Below are positions 50,993 to 59,360 of a DNA stretch of 64,000 nt, piece by piece. The notes beneath the pieces were generated by a model that was given only the letters and a program-made list of their open reading frames with translations, did no database searches and was not told the origin of the DNA. Source of the DNA: an uncultured Bacteroides sp. (GTDB taxonomy: Bacteria; Bacteroidota; Bacteroidia; Bacteroidales; Bacteroidaceae); contig CAAFTU010000099.1 of NCBI GenBank assembly GCA_900766005.1, positions 62,001 to 126,000 of the forward strand, given 5' to 3'. Made by a program: the position numbers and the translations under genes. Within the stretch, counting starts at the first letter, position 1, and every line of letters starts with the position of its first letter.

Positions 50993-52212
50993 TGCATTTC
51001 TAATTTTTCAATTTCTTTTTGTAAACAAGGTGGCAGCGGCTCATTCAAGTGCTTGTGACAAGCCATTTCAATCGTATACATACGTCCGATACAATAATTA
51101 CTATGCCCACAATTACAGCGTGCCTGTTCCTCCTGTGCCATACGGTTCACAAATCCCGGTTCATTCAGCAAAGCACGCGCCATCTGCACAGCATCAAATC
51201 CTTCATCCAGCACTTCATCTATCTTCTGACGAGACACCAATCCGCCTACATATATCAATGGAGCATCCGGCAAAGCCTTCCTAAATTTTAGAGCATCTTC
51301 AAGGAAATAAGCTTCCTTAAAAGGGACAGACGGAATCATCCATTTACCAAACATACGCACACCGTATTTCAACCACCAGCAATTCATATAATAAGCCATC
51401 GAACGAATAGGCATCGACCCACGCATCACATACATGGGTGCCTTGCTGACAAAGCCGCCACTTAACACTAAACCATGCGCTTTCCAAGCCAACAGCCGCC
51501 GGGCCACTTCAATAGATTCGTCAATCTCCATTCCCCCCTTAAATCCGTCACGCATATTCATCTTCACCAAAACAGCCATATCGCTGCCAGCAGCCTTCAT
51601 CACTTCTTCCATAACCATATCCATGAACCGCATCCGATTCTCCAACGCCCCTCCAAACTCATCCTTTCGGTGGTTTGTATAAGGAGAAAGAAACTGACTG
51701 ATAAGATATCCATGTCCAGCATGCACCTCCACAGCATCAAAACCTGCGTCACGGGCCAAATTCACGGCAGTACCATACGCTTTTGCCAATGCCGGCAATT
51801 CTTCTCTCCTCAATCCACGGACAAAAGTCGGTGAATAAAGATTAAAACCGGTAGAAGCCGACACCGGTGTGACACCACAAATATTTTTATGAGACATATT
51901 TCCACAATGTCCAATCTGAATGCCTACTGCAGCCCCCTCTTGATGAACAGCTTCCGTCAACTCCTTCAATTCGGAAACAACAGACGGACGCAACCATAAC
52001 TGCCGGTCGAAAGAAAGACCGCTCTGCGTCACGGCAGCATAAGCAACCGTCGTCATACCAATACCTCCCGCTGCGACCGAACGGTGATAATCCAACAACA
52101 TCTGCGAAGGCTTATTGCCCGGACACATACTTTCAAAGGCAGCCGACCGAATAGTACGGTTGCGCAATGTCAAAGGACCCAATGTGACCGGAGTGAAAAG
52201 TTTCGATTTCAT
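50989..52212 (-). CDS. Old-Yellow-Enzyme-type FMN ene-reductase, probable steroid/bile-acid reductase
   Basis: A protein of about 407 residues with the FMN barrel of the OYE / 2,4-dienoyl-CoA reductase group: LFTPVTLGPLTLRNRTIRSA, EVHAGHGYLISQFLSPYTNHR, and GGLVSRQKIDEVL. A cysteine cluster near the C terminus (Cys366, 368, 374, 385) probably holds a 4Fe-4S centre, with spacing unlike the usual C-x2-C-x3-C. It lacks the C-terminal flavin/NAD domains of BaiCD or FadH (about 640-670 residues). ATG 52212 starts a normal N terminus; an ATG-like start at 52245 adds 11 residues. Middle gene of the steroid operon; likely 5-beta or delta4 reductase (inference). Confidence 0.85.
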   Translation of the reverse strand: MKSKLFTPVTLGPLTLRNRTIRSAAFESMCPGNKPSQMLLDYHRSVAAGGIGMTTVAYAAVTQSGLSFDRQLWLRPSVVSELKELTEAVHQEGAAVGIQIGHCGNMSHKNICGVTPVSASTGFNLYSPTFVRGLRREELPALAKAYGTAVNLARDAGFDAVEVHAGHGYLISQFLSPYTNHRKDEFGGALENRMRFMDMVMEEVMKAAGSDMAVLVKMNMRDGFKGGMEIDESIEVARRLLAWKAHGLVLSGGFVSKAPMYVMRGSMPIRSMAYYMNCWWLKYGVRMFGKWMIPSVPFKEAYFLEDALKFRKALPDAPLIYVGGLVSRQKIDEVLDEGFDAVQMARALLNEPGFVNRMAQEEQARCNCGHSNYCIGRMYTIEMACHKHLNEPLPPCLQKEIEKLEMQ

Positions 52213-52251
52213 AATACCACTAATATATAAGTTATTTATATACAAATCTAT

Positions 52252-53013
52252 TTAATACAAAAAGGGAAAAACCCGTTTCCGACGGCCTACAGCCTCCCCA
52301 AATTCTTCGCGATAGCGACACCAGATAGCATGAGCTCTCGGCACCAGATTAGCAACGGTCCACCATAAGAAAACCAAGCCGGAAAGAGAAAAAGTCAACA
52401 TAGCCCAGCCGGCCCATTCCACAATCTCCCCCAAATAATTGGCCGATGTCACATAACGATACATTCCCTTCCGAGGCAAGTAATGCCGTGTATCTCCAGG
52501 TTTGCGCAAATGACGAATGACATAATCAGAATGCCAATTGACCGCCATACCCAAAAAGAACAGTAAAACACCTCCAATAAACCAAGGCGAAGCAAACCAC
52601 TGCACACCATACATCGATTCGGGAGCCAAGTAAAAAATCCATTCTCCCTGCATGTAACCATTCAATACATTAAAAAGAATACCCATCGACATAATGGTAA
52701 GCGGCATCTGGCTTTTCCCCGTCATCAAGAAAGGAAAAACAAACGAACGCTGAAAGTAATGTAACTGAAAAAGGAGAAAGAAAGTCAACACCACCGGTTC
52801 GAAACGACGTTCGGAATGAAACCACAACACACACATTACCAAGAAAACCGGTGATTCCATCAACACCCAAGCCCATTTATTGGAAATGGCAGGTCCCCAA
52901 GAAGCTGTACGGAAAATACCATAACCAGCCTTGATAAAATAAAGAGCTACAAACACCAAGAGCGCAATCACACTCATCACGCTCAAAAAAGTTTCAAATT
53001 CACTTACAGTCAT
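52252..53013 (-). CDS. Steroid 5-alpha-reductase family membrane protein
   Basis: A 253-residue integral membrane protein, almost the length of human SRD5A2 (254). It has about six or seven hydrophobic segments. The C-terminal signature is strong: NWHSDYVIRHLRKPGDT at 159-175, followed by YRYVTSANYLGEIVEWAGW. Glu53 (LMESP) and Tyr86 (LHYFQRSFVFPF) line up with the catalytic Glu57 and Tyr91 of SRD5A2. The expected reaction is NADPH-dependent delta4 reduction of a 3-oxo steroid or bile acid. ATG 53013 is chosen because a promoter box (53035-53042) lies inside the longer TTG frame. It heads the three-gene operon. Confidence 0.88.
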   Translation of the reverse strand: MTVSEFETFLSVMSVIALLVFVALYFIKAGYGIFRTASWGPAISNKWAWVLMESPVFLVMCVLWFHSERRFEPVVLTFFLLFQLHYFQRSFVFPFLMTGKSQMPLTIMSMGILFNVLNGYMQGEWIFYLAPESMYGVQWFASPWFIGGVLLFFLGMAVNWHSDYVIRHLRKPGDTRHYLPRKGMYRYVTSANYLGEIVEWAGWAMLTFSLSGLVFLWWTVANLVPRAHAIWCRYREEFGEAVGRRKRVFPFLY

Positions 53014-53034
53014 ACTTTTATCACTTAAAACATA

Positions 53035-53042
53035 CAAAAGTA
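53035..53042 (-). promoter_or_regulatory. -7 box of the steroid operon (TACTTTTG)
   Basis: A TAnnTTTG match on the minus strand 21 bp before ATG 53013. It is the only promoter-like site before the three-gene run and it decides the start of the first gene. Confidence 0.5.
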
Positions 53043-53155
53043 ACAAAATTTAAAAGATTTGCCACATCATACATCCTAAAAAAAACTGATTATTTTGTCG
53101 TAGTTTCCGATTCAAAATCAAATCCACATCCGTCGTAAAAAAAAAGAAGAATGAC

Positions 53156-53163
53156 TACCTTTG
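53156..53163 (+). promoter_or_regulatory. -7 box of the SF1 helicase gene (TACCTTTG)
   Basis: A TAnnTTTG match 8 bp before ATG 53172 and downstream of the alternative ATG 53151. If used, transcription starts next to the second ATG and the longer form is not made. Confidence 0.5.
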
Positions 53164-53171
53164 CACCCGTT

Positions 53172-55064
53172 ATGAACAATCATTTACAAAATCCCACAGC
53201 CGACCTCCAACGCCAACAGCTGCTGTTGCGCATGGAATACGAATACGAGAAAGAAGAATTCAAACGGCAGACTGAAACCATGGGAGTAGCCCGCAAAGTC
53301 AAACGAGGGCTCTGCTGGTACCCTGTTTCCCTCGGTCGGAGCTATTACAATTCTCTCAATCAGCTCGTTGTAGAAATTACACGCAGCGAAGACAAAGAGA
53401 TAGAACATGCATTTGAATTCGGACGACCCGTCTGTTTTTTCCATCACTCTCCCGATGGCAAGGTGAAATACATGAATTTCATCGCTACCGTCAGTTATGC
53501 CGACGAGGAACGGATGGTAGTGGCATTGCCAGGAGCCAGTGCCCTGATCGAGCTGCAAAGTCCCGACCTCCGCCTTGGAGTACAACTCTACTTCGACGAA
53601 ACGTCCTACCGCACCATGTTTGAAGCTTTGGAAGAAGTGTTGCGTGCCAAAAACAACCGACTGGCCGAACTGCGCGACACGCTGCTGGGCAAACAGCAGC
53701 CAAAGTTCCGGGAACTGTATCCGGTCCGCTTCCCCTGGCTCAACTCTACACAGGAAGCGGCAGTGAACAAAGTACTTTGTACGCGTGACGTGTCCATCGT
53801 TCATGGGCCTCCGGGAACCGGCAAAACCACCACCCTGGTAGAAGCCATTTACGAAACACTGCGCCGGGAACCCCAAGTACTAGTCTGCGCCCAAAGCAAC
53901 ACAGCCGTCGACTGGATTAGTGAAAAACTGGTAGACCGAGGGGTACCCGTACTCCGCATCGGTAACCCTTCACGGGTCAACGACAAAATGCTTTCATTTA
54001 CCTACGAGCGGCAGTTTGAAAACCACCCCTCCTATCCGGAATTATGGGGAATCCGCAAGTCGATTCGAGAAATGGGAAACAAAGCCCGTAAAGGAAGCTA
54101 TGCCGAACGGGAAAGTGCGCGCAATCGGCTGAGCCGTCTGCGCGACCGCGCCACGGAACTGGAAATACAGATCAATGCTGATTTGTTCGACAACGCCCGT
54201 GTGATTGCTTCTACACTGGTCAGCAGCAATCACCGTGTACTCACCGGCCACCGCTTTTCCACCCTCTTCATCGACGAAGCAGCCCAAGCACTCGAAGCCG
54301 CCTGTTGGATTGCCATCCGCAAAGCAGACCGAGTCATTCTGGCCGGTGACCATTGCCAACTGCCGCCCACTATCAAATGCATGGAAGCGGCTAGAGGAGG
54401 ATTGGAACAGACTTTGATGGAAAAAATAGTTAAGCTACAACCCGCTGTTGTTTCCTTGCTAAAGGTGCAATACCGCATGAATGAAGCTATCATGCAGTTC
54501 TCTTCCGACTGGTTTTACCACGGAGAACTGGAAGCCGCTCCGGAAGTGCGTTACCGGAGCATCCTCGACTTTGATACTCCCATGCGCTGGATTGACACCT
54601 CTGAGATGGATTTTCACGAAGAATTTGTAGGAGAAAGTTTCGGACGAATCAACAAGCCGGAAGCCGACTTGCTCATAAACGAACTGGAGGCCTATATCCA
54701 ACGCATCGGGAAAGAACGCATTGGGGAAGAACGCATCGACTTCGGTCTTATTTCCCCCTATAAAGCACAGGTACAATATCTAAGAAAAATTATCAAAAGC
54801 AGCAGTGTCCTGCGTCCTTTCCGCAGCCTCATCCATGTAAACACCGTGGACGGATTTCAGGGACAGGAACGGGATGTGATTTTTATCAGCCTTGTACGTG
54901 CCAATGAAGAAGGGCAAATCGGATTTCTGAACGACTTACGGCGAATGAATGTAGCCATCACCCGCGCCCGGATGAAGCTCGTTATCTTAGGAGATGCCGC
55001 TACCCTGACCAAGCATCCGTTTTACCGGAAACTGATGGAGTTTATACAAAAGTCTGAAGAATAA
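53172..55064 (+). CDS. SF1 (Upf1/IGHMBP2-like) DNA/RNA helicase
   Basis: A superfamily 1B helicase of 630 residues from ATG 53172 (637 from ATG 53151). An N-terminal charged helical and beta-barrel part precedes the motor. Walker A is GPPGTGKTTTL (about 212-222), motif II is LFIDEAAQALEAACW, motif III is VILAGDHCQLPPT, and the C-terminal motifs are VNTVDGFQGQERDVIFISLVR and RRMNVAITRARMKLVILGD. It resembles eukaryotic IGHMBP2/Dna2-type helicases and the Bacteroides AAA_11/AAA_12 proteins. The substrate is unknown. Single-gene unit with a two-way terminator after it. Confidence 0.92.
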   Translation: MNNHLQNPTADLQRQQLLLRMEYEYEKEEFKRQTETMGVARKVKRGLCWYPVSLGRSYYNSLNQLVVEITRSEDKEIEHAFEFGRPVCFFHHSPDGKVKYMNFIATVSYADEERMVVALPGASALIELQSPDLRLGVQLYFDETSYRTMFEALEEVLRAKNNRLAELRDTLLGKQQPKFRELYPVRFPWLNSTQEAAVNKVLCTRDVSIVHGPPGTGKTTTLVEAIYETLRREPQVLVCAQSNTAVDWISEKLVDRGVPVLRIGNPSRVNDKMLSFTYERQFENHPSYPELWGIRKSIREMGNKARKGSYAERESARNRLSRLRDRATELEIQINADLFDNARVIASTLVSSNHRVLTGHRFSTLFIDEAAQALEAACWIAIRKADRVILAGDHCQLPPTIKCMEAARGGLEQTLMEKIVKLQPAVVSLLKVQYRMNEAIMQFSSDWFYHGELEAAPEVRYRSILDFDTPMRWIDTSEMDFHEEFVGESFGRINKPEADLLINELEAYIQRIGKERIGEERIDFGLISPYKAQVQYLRKIIKSSSVLRPFRSLIHVNTVDGFQGQERDVIFISLVRANEEGQIGFLNDLRRMNVAITRARMKLVILGDAATLTKHPFYRKLMEFIQKSEE

Positions 55065-55111
55065 ACACAGCGTCATAACAAGTCCAAAATGATGGATTCT
55101 TCCAGCAAAAC

Positions 55112-55152
55112 AAAGAGAGGATGTGCCCCACCAACAAGGCACATCCTCTTTG
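55112..55152. terminator. Stem-loop between the helicase gene and ilvC
   Basis: A 12-bp perfect stem (55116-55127 with 55138-55149) extends outward with a 2-base bulge. T-rich sequence follows on the minus strand (TTTGTTTTG), so it best ends the ilv operon. Confidence 0.75.
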
Positions 55153-55182
55153 CTATTAAACTCAATTACGATGATTGCTGCA

Positions 55183-56226
55183 TCAATTGTTCTCCGGACG
55201 AAGTTGGCGCACGGTCACCGCAGTCTGCCACATTTCGCTTTCACGAAGCTGACGCAATTCCTCGTTCAGTTTCTCACGGTAGTCGGGCTGTGAGTTGCTG
55301 TCGATAGAAATCTGTGCCTCGTTGCCCGTCTTCACACTGTCATACAACTTTTCCACCACCGGTTTGACAGCATCGTGGAAAGGTCCCATCCAGTCGAGTG
55401 CCCCCCGTTGAGCCGTAGTAGAACAGTTGGCATACATCCAGTCCATACCATTCTTGGCAAACAAAGGCATGAGCGACTGAGTCAGTTCCTCTACCGTCTC
55501 ATTAAATGCCTCTGAAGGTGAGTGACCATTTTCACGCAACACCTCATACTGAGCCAGCAGCAATCCCTGGATAGCCCCCATCAGCGAACCGCGCTCACCG
55601 GTCAGGTCGGAAGTAGCTTCACGCTGGAAAGTCGTTTCAAACAAATAGCCAGACCCAATACCGATACCCAATGCAATTGTCCGGTCATAAGCCTTTCCTG
55701 TGGCATCTTGATAAATAGCATACGAAGAATTCAACCCGCGGCCTTCAAGAAACATCGTACGCAACGAAGTACCCGAACCCTTCGGAGCCACCATAATCAC
55801 GTCGATATCAGTTGGAGGAACCACACCCGTACGGTCGTTCCATGTAATAGCAAAACCATGAGAGAAATAAAGCGCCTTACCTGCCGACAGACAAGGTTTG
55901 ATTGTGGGCCACACCGACATCACCGCTGCATCCGATAGCAGACACATGACAATCGTACCTCTCCGGCAAGCCTCCTCAATGCCAAACAGCGTTTCACCCG
56001 GTACCCATCCGTCGGCAACAGCCTTCTCATACGTCTTACCTTCCCGCTGTCCGACAATCACATTAAAGCCATTATCACGCAGATTCAATGCCTGCCCCGG
56101 ACCCTGTACACCATAACCAATCACTGCTATTGTTTCGTTTTTCAACACCTCACGAGCCTTTTCCAACGGAAACTCATCACGGATAACTACATTCTCAACA
56201 GTTCCTCCAAAATTCAATTGTGCCAT
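55183..56226 (-). CDS. ilvC: Ketol-acid reductoisomerase
   Basis: A 347-residue class I-like KARI that converts acetolactate or acetohydroxybutyrate to dihydroxy-acids with NAD(P)H and magnesium. The Rossmann loop is VIGYGVQGPGQALNLRDNG and the specificity loop is VGQREGKTYEKAVADGW. VAPKGSGTSLRTMFLEGRGLNSSYAI and the acidic metal residues in SDLTGERGSLMGAIQGLL are present. It is the last gene of the operon ilvD-ilvB-ilvH-thioesterase-ilvC. Confidence 0.96.
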   Translation of the reverse strand: MAQLNFGGTVENVVIRDEFPLEKAREVLKNETIAVIGYGVQGPGQALNLRDNGFNVIVGQREGKTYEKAVADGWVPGETLFGIEEACRRGTIVMCLLSDAAVMSVWPTIKPCLSAGKALYFSHGFAITWNDRTGVVPPTDIDVIMVAPKGSGTSLRTMFLEGRGLNSSYAIYQDATGKAYDRTIALGIGIGSGYLFETTFQREATSDLTGERGSLMGAIQGLLLAQYEVLRENGHSPSEAFNETVEELTQSLMPLFAKNGMDWMYANCSTTAQRGALDWMGPFHDAVKPVVEKLYDSVKTGNEAQISIDSNSQPDYREKLNEELRQLRESEMWQTAVTVRQLRPENN

Positions 56227-56288
56227 TTTGTTTTTGTTTTTAAAACCAGGTGAGACACCCCACCTCGGTCATTGATTTGTATTCTAGT

Positions 56289-57032
56289 TTATTCAAAAAT
56301 CACTTTAGAGCGACACACCACTTCGCTACCGTTCTTCTTCACCTCCACATGAAACTCATTGGGGCTTACCTCATCACGGAAAAACGAAAGTTCGTCACCG
56401 AAATAACTCTCCGCCACATAAGCCATTTCAAAACGCCGGATCCGCTTCGTCTTATACAAGTCCATCGGAAAAAGGTCGAGAATATGCTCAATATAACGGA
56501 TACTGTTCACATGCCCGTTGATATCAATATCACTGTATTTGGCAGTCAGTGTGTCCAGCGGCTCCTTGCTCGTCACCTTGATACGCGAAGGCTTCTCTAT
56601 CGGACAAGGCTCATCACACACATAATCCACGATGCTGCCCCCATGCAAAGTCAGCAGATCGGCTGGTTTGCGTGTATTCAGACTGATCATCGCCCACACC
56701 GAACGCGCATATCCAATTTTTCTGCCGTCCTTATCCAAGATAGCAAAATCACGGTCGGTAAACAGACGGTACACATTCTCCACCCACGTCTGAACCGAGA
56801 AATGTTCATACTGATAAGGCATCTCATCCAACTCGACAGCCAGACGGGAAAGCACCCAAGTGTAATTGTCCTCATTCAGTGTAGCAATGCCAAAGCCACG
56901 GTCGCTGGCATGGAAACCTGCACAATTCAGCAAGTGATTGCCCAGCACCCCCATGGTAAGCCGTCCATTAAAATCCACATGAAACGGTTCTGCCACAAAT
57001 TGATATGTTCCTACTTTATTTGTTCCATCCAT
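56289..57032 (-). CDS. Acyl-ACP thioesterase within the ilv operon
   Basis: A 247-residue double-hotdog thioesterase of the FatA/acyl-ACP thioesterase type. It starts with TYQFVAEPFHVDFNGRLTMGVLGNHLL and has the second hotdog with KYSDIDINGHVNSIRYIEHILDLFP, including the NGHVN catalytic Asn-His. These enzymes release fatty acids from acyl carrier protein. It starts 2 bp after ilvH and precedes ilvC by 62 bp, all on one strand. Placement suggests a link between branched-chain keto-acid supply and branched fatty acids, but that is inference. Confidence 0.88.
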   Translation of the reverse strand: MDGTNKVGTYQFVAEPFHVDFNGRLTMGVLGNHLLNCAGFHASDRGFGIATLNEDNYTWVLSRLAVELDEMPYQYEHFSVQTWVENVYRLFTDRDFAILDKDGRKIGYARSVWAMISLNTRKPADLLTLHGGSIVDYVCDEPCPIEKPSRIKVTSKEPLDTLTAKYSDIDINGHVNSIRYIEHILDLFPMDLYKTKRIRRFEMAYVAESYFGDELSFFRDEVSPNEFHVEVKKNGSEVVCRSKVIFE

Positions 57033-57034
57033 TT

Positions 57035-57595
57035 CTATTTTTCTATTTTATTTTGATTATACCACTTTTCTCTTCTGTCAAGAAACTCATTCACCCGTTC
57101 AAAACAACTGGTCGTGATAGCCACCCGTCCCGAACGTACAAACTGCAGCACACAATGAAAAGCCTGAAGTTCCTCATAAAGTGCCGTAATATCCTCGCTC
57201 TTCCCGTTCTTCTCTACAATGGAGAACACCGGATTCACCTCCACGATACGTGCATTGTATGTGCGGATTACTTTCGACGCCTCCGGTGTATGCTGCAACT
57301 CCGGTGTAGAAAGCTTATACAACGCTATCTCATGAAAATAGATTTCATCTTCTGTAAAATAATGCGCCTGAATGACATCGATCTTCTTTTCAATCTGCTT
57401 CACCACTTTTCCAATTGTATCCTTATCCGTCCATACCGTAATGGTATATTTATGTATGCCCTTGATGGAAGATGCAGACACATTCAAACTCTCGATATTA
57501 ATCTGCCTCCGGGTAAAGACAGCCGTCACCTGATTCAGCATTCCGGCAATATTTTCCGAATGAACAATAATTGTATATAATGTTTTATCAGCCAT
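57035..57595 (-). CDS. ilvH: Acetolactate synthase small (regulatory) subunit
   Basis: A 186-residue subunit with an N-terminal ACT domain (YTIIVHSENIAGMLNQVTAVFTRRQINIESLNVSAS) that binds valine in relatives. A second domain at the C terminus stabilises the large subunit. Loss of the small subunit lowers activity and feedback control. It lies 41 bp after ilvB and 2 bp before the thioesterase gene. Confidence 0.94.
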   Translation of the reverse strand: MADKTLYTIIVHSENIAGMLNQVTAVFTRRQINIESLNVSASSIKGIHKYTITVWTDKDTIGKVVKQIEKKIDVIQAHYFTEDEIYFHEIALYKLSTPELQHTPEASKVIRTYNARIVEVNPVFSIVEKNGKSEDITALYEELQAFHCVLQFVRSGRVAITTSCFERVNEFLDRREKWYNQNKIEK

Positions 57596-57636
57596 ACCTT
57601 TCGAATTAACACAACAACATTCTTAAGCGATCTTTC

Positions 57637-59334
57637 TCAACACTCCAGCAACATCTGATTCACCGATCCCCCCGGAGGCGTCATCGGCAACACATTCCCT
57701 TCCTCTACCACACAAACTTCAAGCAGGAACGGCCCGTCCGTTGCAAGCATTTCACACACCGCTTCACCCAGTTCCTGCCGGGTAAACACCCTACGCGAAG
57801 GAATGCGGTAAGCAGCAGCAATCTGCATATAATCCGGATTCATCATCGGAGTAAAAGAATAGCGGCGGTTAAAGAACATCGCCTGCCATTGCCTCACATT
57901 GCCCAGATAATTATTATTCAGACAAATAATCTTGACCGGAGCCCGCTGTTCCATGACAGTGCCCAGTTCCTGCAGGTTCATCTGCAATCCACCATCACCC
58001 ATAAACGCACAGACCGTACGTTCCGGTGCACCGAAAGTTGCTCCGATGGCAGCCGGCAGGCCGAACCCCATAGTGCCCAAGCCTCCCGAAGTCACAATGC
58101 TGCGCTCCTTCTTATATTTAAAATAACGGGCAGCCAGCAGTTGGTTCTGTCCCACGTCGGTCACCAGCACCGCTTCATGATTCGTAGCCTCACTGACAGC
58201 ACGTGCCACTTCCCCCATACTCAAAGCCTCCGTTGCAGGATGTAGTTCCAGGCGCACCACCTTCTCCTCCTCCACCTGCTCATATTCCTTAAAAGAGTCA
58301 ATCCACTCCGTATGCTTATTCTCCTTCAACAAAGCCGTAACCGCAGCCAGTGTCTGTTTGCAATCCCCCAGCACCGCCACATCCGTTTTCACGTTCTTGT
58401 CAATCTCGGCAGGATCAATATCAAAATGAATCACCTTCGCCTGCTTGGCATACGTTTCCAAATTTCCCGTCACCCGGTCATCAAAACGCATTCCCACCGC
58501 AATCAGCACATCACATTTATTCGTATTGATATTCGGTCCCAAGTTGCCGTGCATACCCAACATCCCTTTATTCAGCGGATGATCGGTGGGCAAAGCCGAC
58601 AATCCCAACAACGTACGTCCGGCCGGTAAATCTGCCTTTTCAATAAAAGCACGCAATTCACATTGGGCATGTCCCAGTTCCACCCCTTGCCCGACCAGAA
58701 CAAACGGGCGTTCCGACTGATTGATCAACTCGGCTGCTGCCTTGACAGCCTCCATATCAATTGCAGGAACAGGCACATAACTGCGTACAAAATCAACCGT
58801 AGTCGGTTCATATTTCGTTTTCTCCACCTGCGCATTCTTGGCGAAATCAAGCACCACCGGACCGGGACGGCCGCTGCGTGCGATATAAAAAGCCCGAGCC
58901 ACTGCCCAAGCCACATCCTCCGCCCTGCGAATCTGATAGCTCCATTTGGCAATAGGCTGCGTAATGCCTACCAAGTCGACTTCCTGAAAAGCATCCGTCC
59001 CCAGAAAAGAAGTGGCCACCTGTCCGGCAATCACCACCAGCGGTGTGCTGTCTATCATTGCATCAGCAATACCCGTTACCGTATTCGTAGCACCGGGACC
59101 GCTGGTCACCAGACAGACTCCCACCTTCCCCGAAACACGGGCAAACCCCTGGGCAGCATGCGCCGCTCCCTGTTCATGGCGGACTAAAATATGATTTAAT
59201 GTATTTCGATGATCATACAACGCATCAAACACAGGCATAATAGAACCACCGGGATAGCCAAAGAGAGTATCTACCCCTTGATGCTCCAGTGAGCGCATCA
59301 ACGCCTCAGCTCCTGTTATCATGTCTTTACTCAT
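57637..59334 (-). CDS. ilvB: Acetolactate synthase large (catalytic) subunit
   Basis: A 565-residue thiamine-diphosphate enzyme joining two pyruvates, or pyruvate and 2-oxobutyrate. The catalytic Glu is in LVRHEQGAAHAAQGFARVSGK. The TPP/magnesium motif is GDGGLQMNLQELGTVMEQRAPVKIICLNNNYLGNVRQWQ. FAD-binding and central domains are intact. It follows ilvD by 26 bp. Confidence 0.97.
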   Translation of the reverse strand: MSKDMITGAEALMRSLEHQGVDTLFGYPGGSIMPVFDALYDHRNTLNHILVRHEQGAAHAAQGFARVSGKVGVCLVTSGPGATNTVTGIADAMIDSTPLVVIAGQVATSFLGTDAFQEVDLVGITQPIAKWSYQIRRAEDVAWAVARAFYIARSGRPGPVVLDFAKNAQVEKTKYEPTTVDFVRSYVPVPAIDMEAVKAAAELINQSERPFVLVGQGVELGHAQCELRAFIEKADLPAGRTLLGLSALPTDHPLNKGMLGMHGNLGPNINTNKCDVLIAVGMRFDDRVTGNLETYAKQAKVIHFDIDPAEIDKNVKTDVAVLGDCKQTLAAVTALLKENKHTEWIDSFKEYEQVEEEKVVRLELHPATEALSMGEVARAVSEATNHEAVLVTDVGQNQLLAARYFKYKKERSIVTSGGLGTMGFGLPAAIGATFGAPERTVCAFMGDGGLQMNLQELGTVMEQRAPVKIICLNNNYLGNVRQWQAMFFNRRYSFTPMMNPDYMQIAAAYRIPSRRVFTRQELGEAVCEMLATDGPFLLEVCVVEEGNVLPMTPPGGSVNQMLLEC

Positions 59335-59360
59335 TCTTTATCTATATTAAAAGAACTACA

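Noticed and set aside
53014..53046. TTG start extending the 5-alpha-reductase homologue by 11 residues
   Set aside because: The operon's -7 box (53035-53042) falls inside it, and the ATG at 53013 gives the normal family length.
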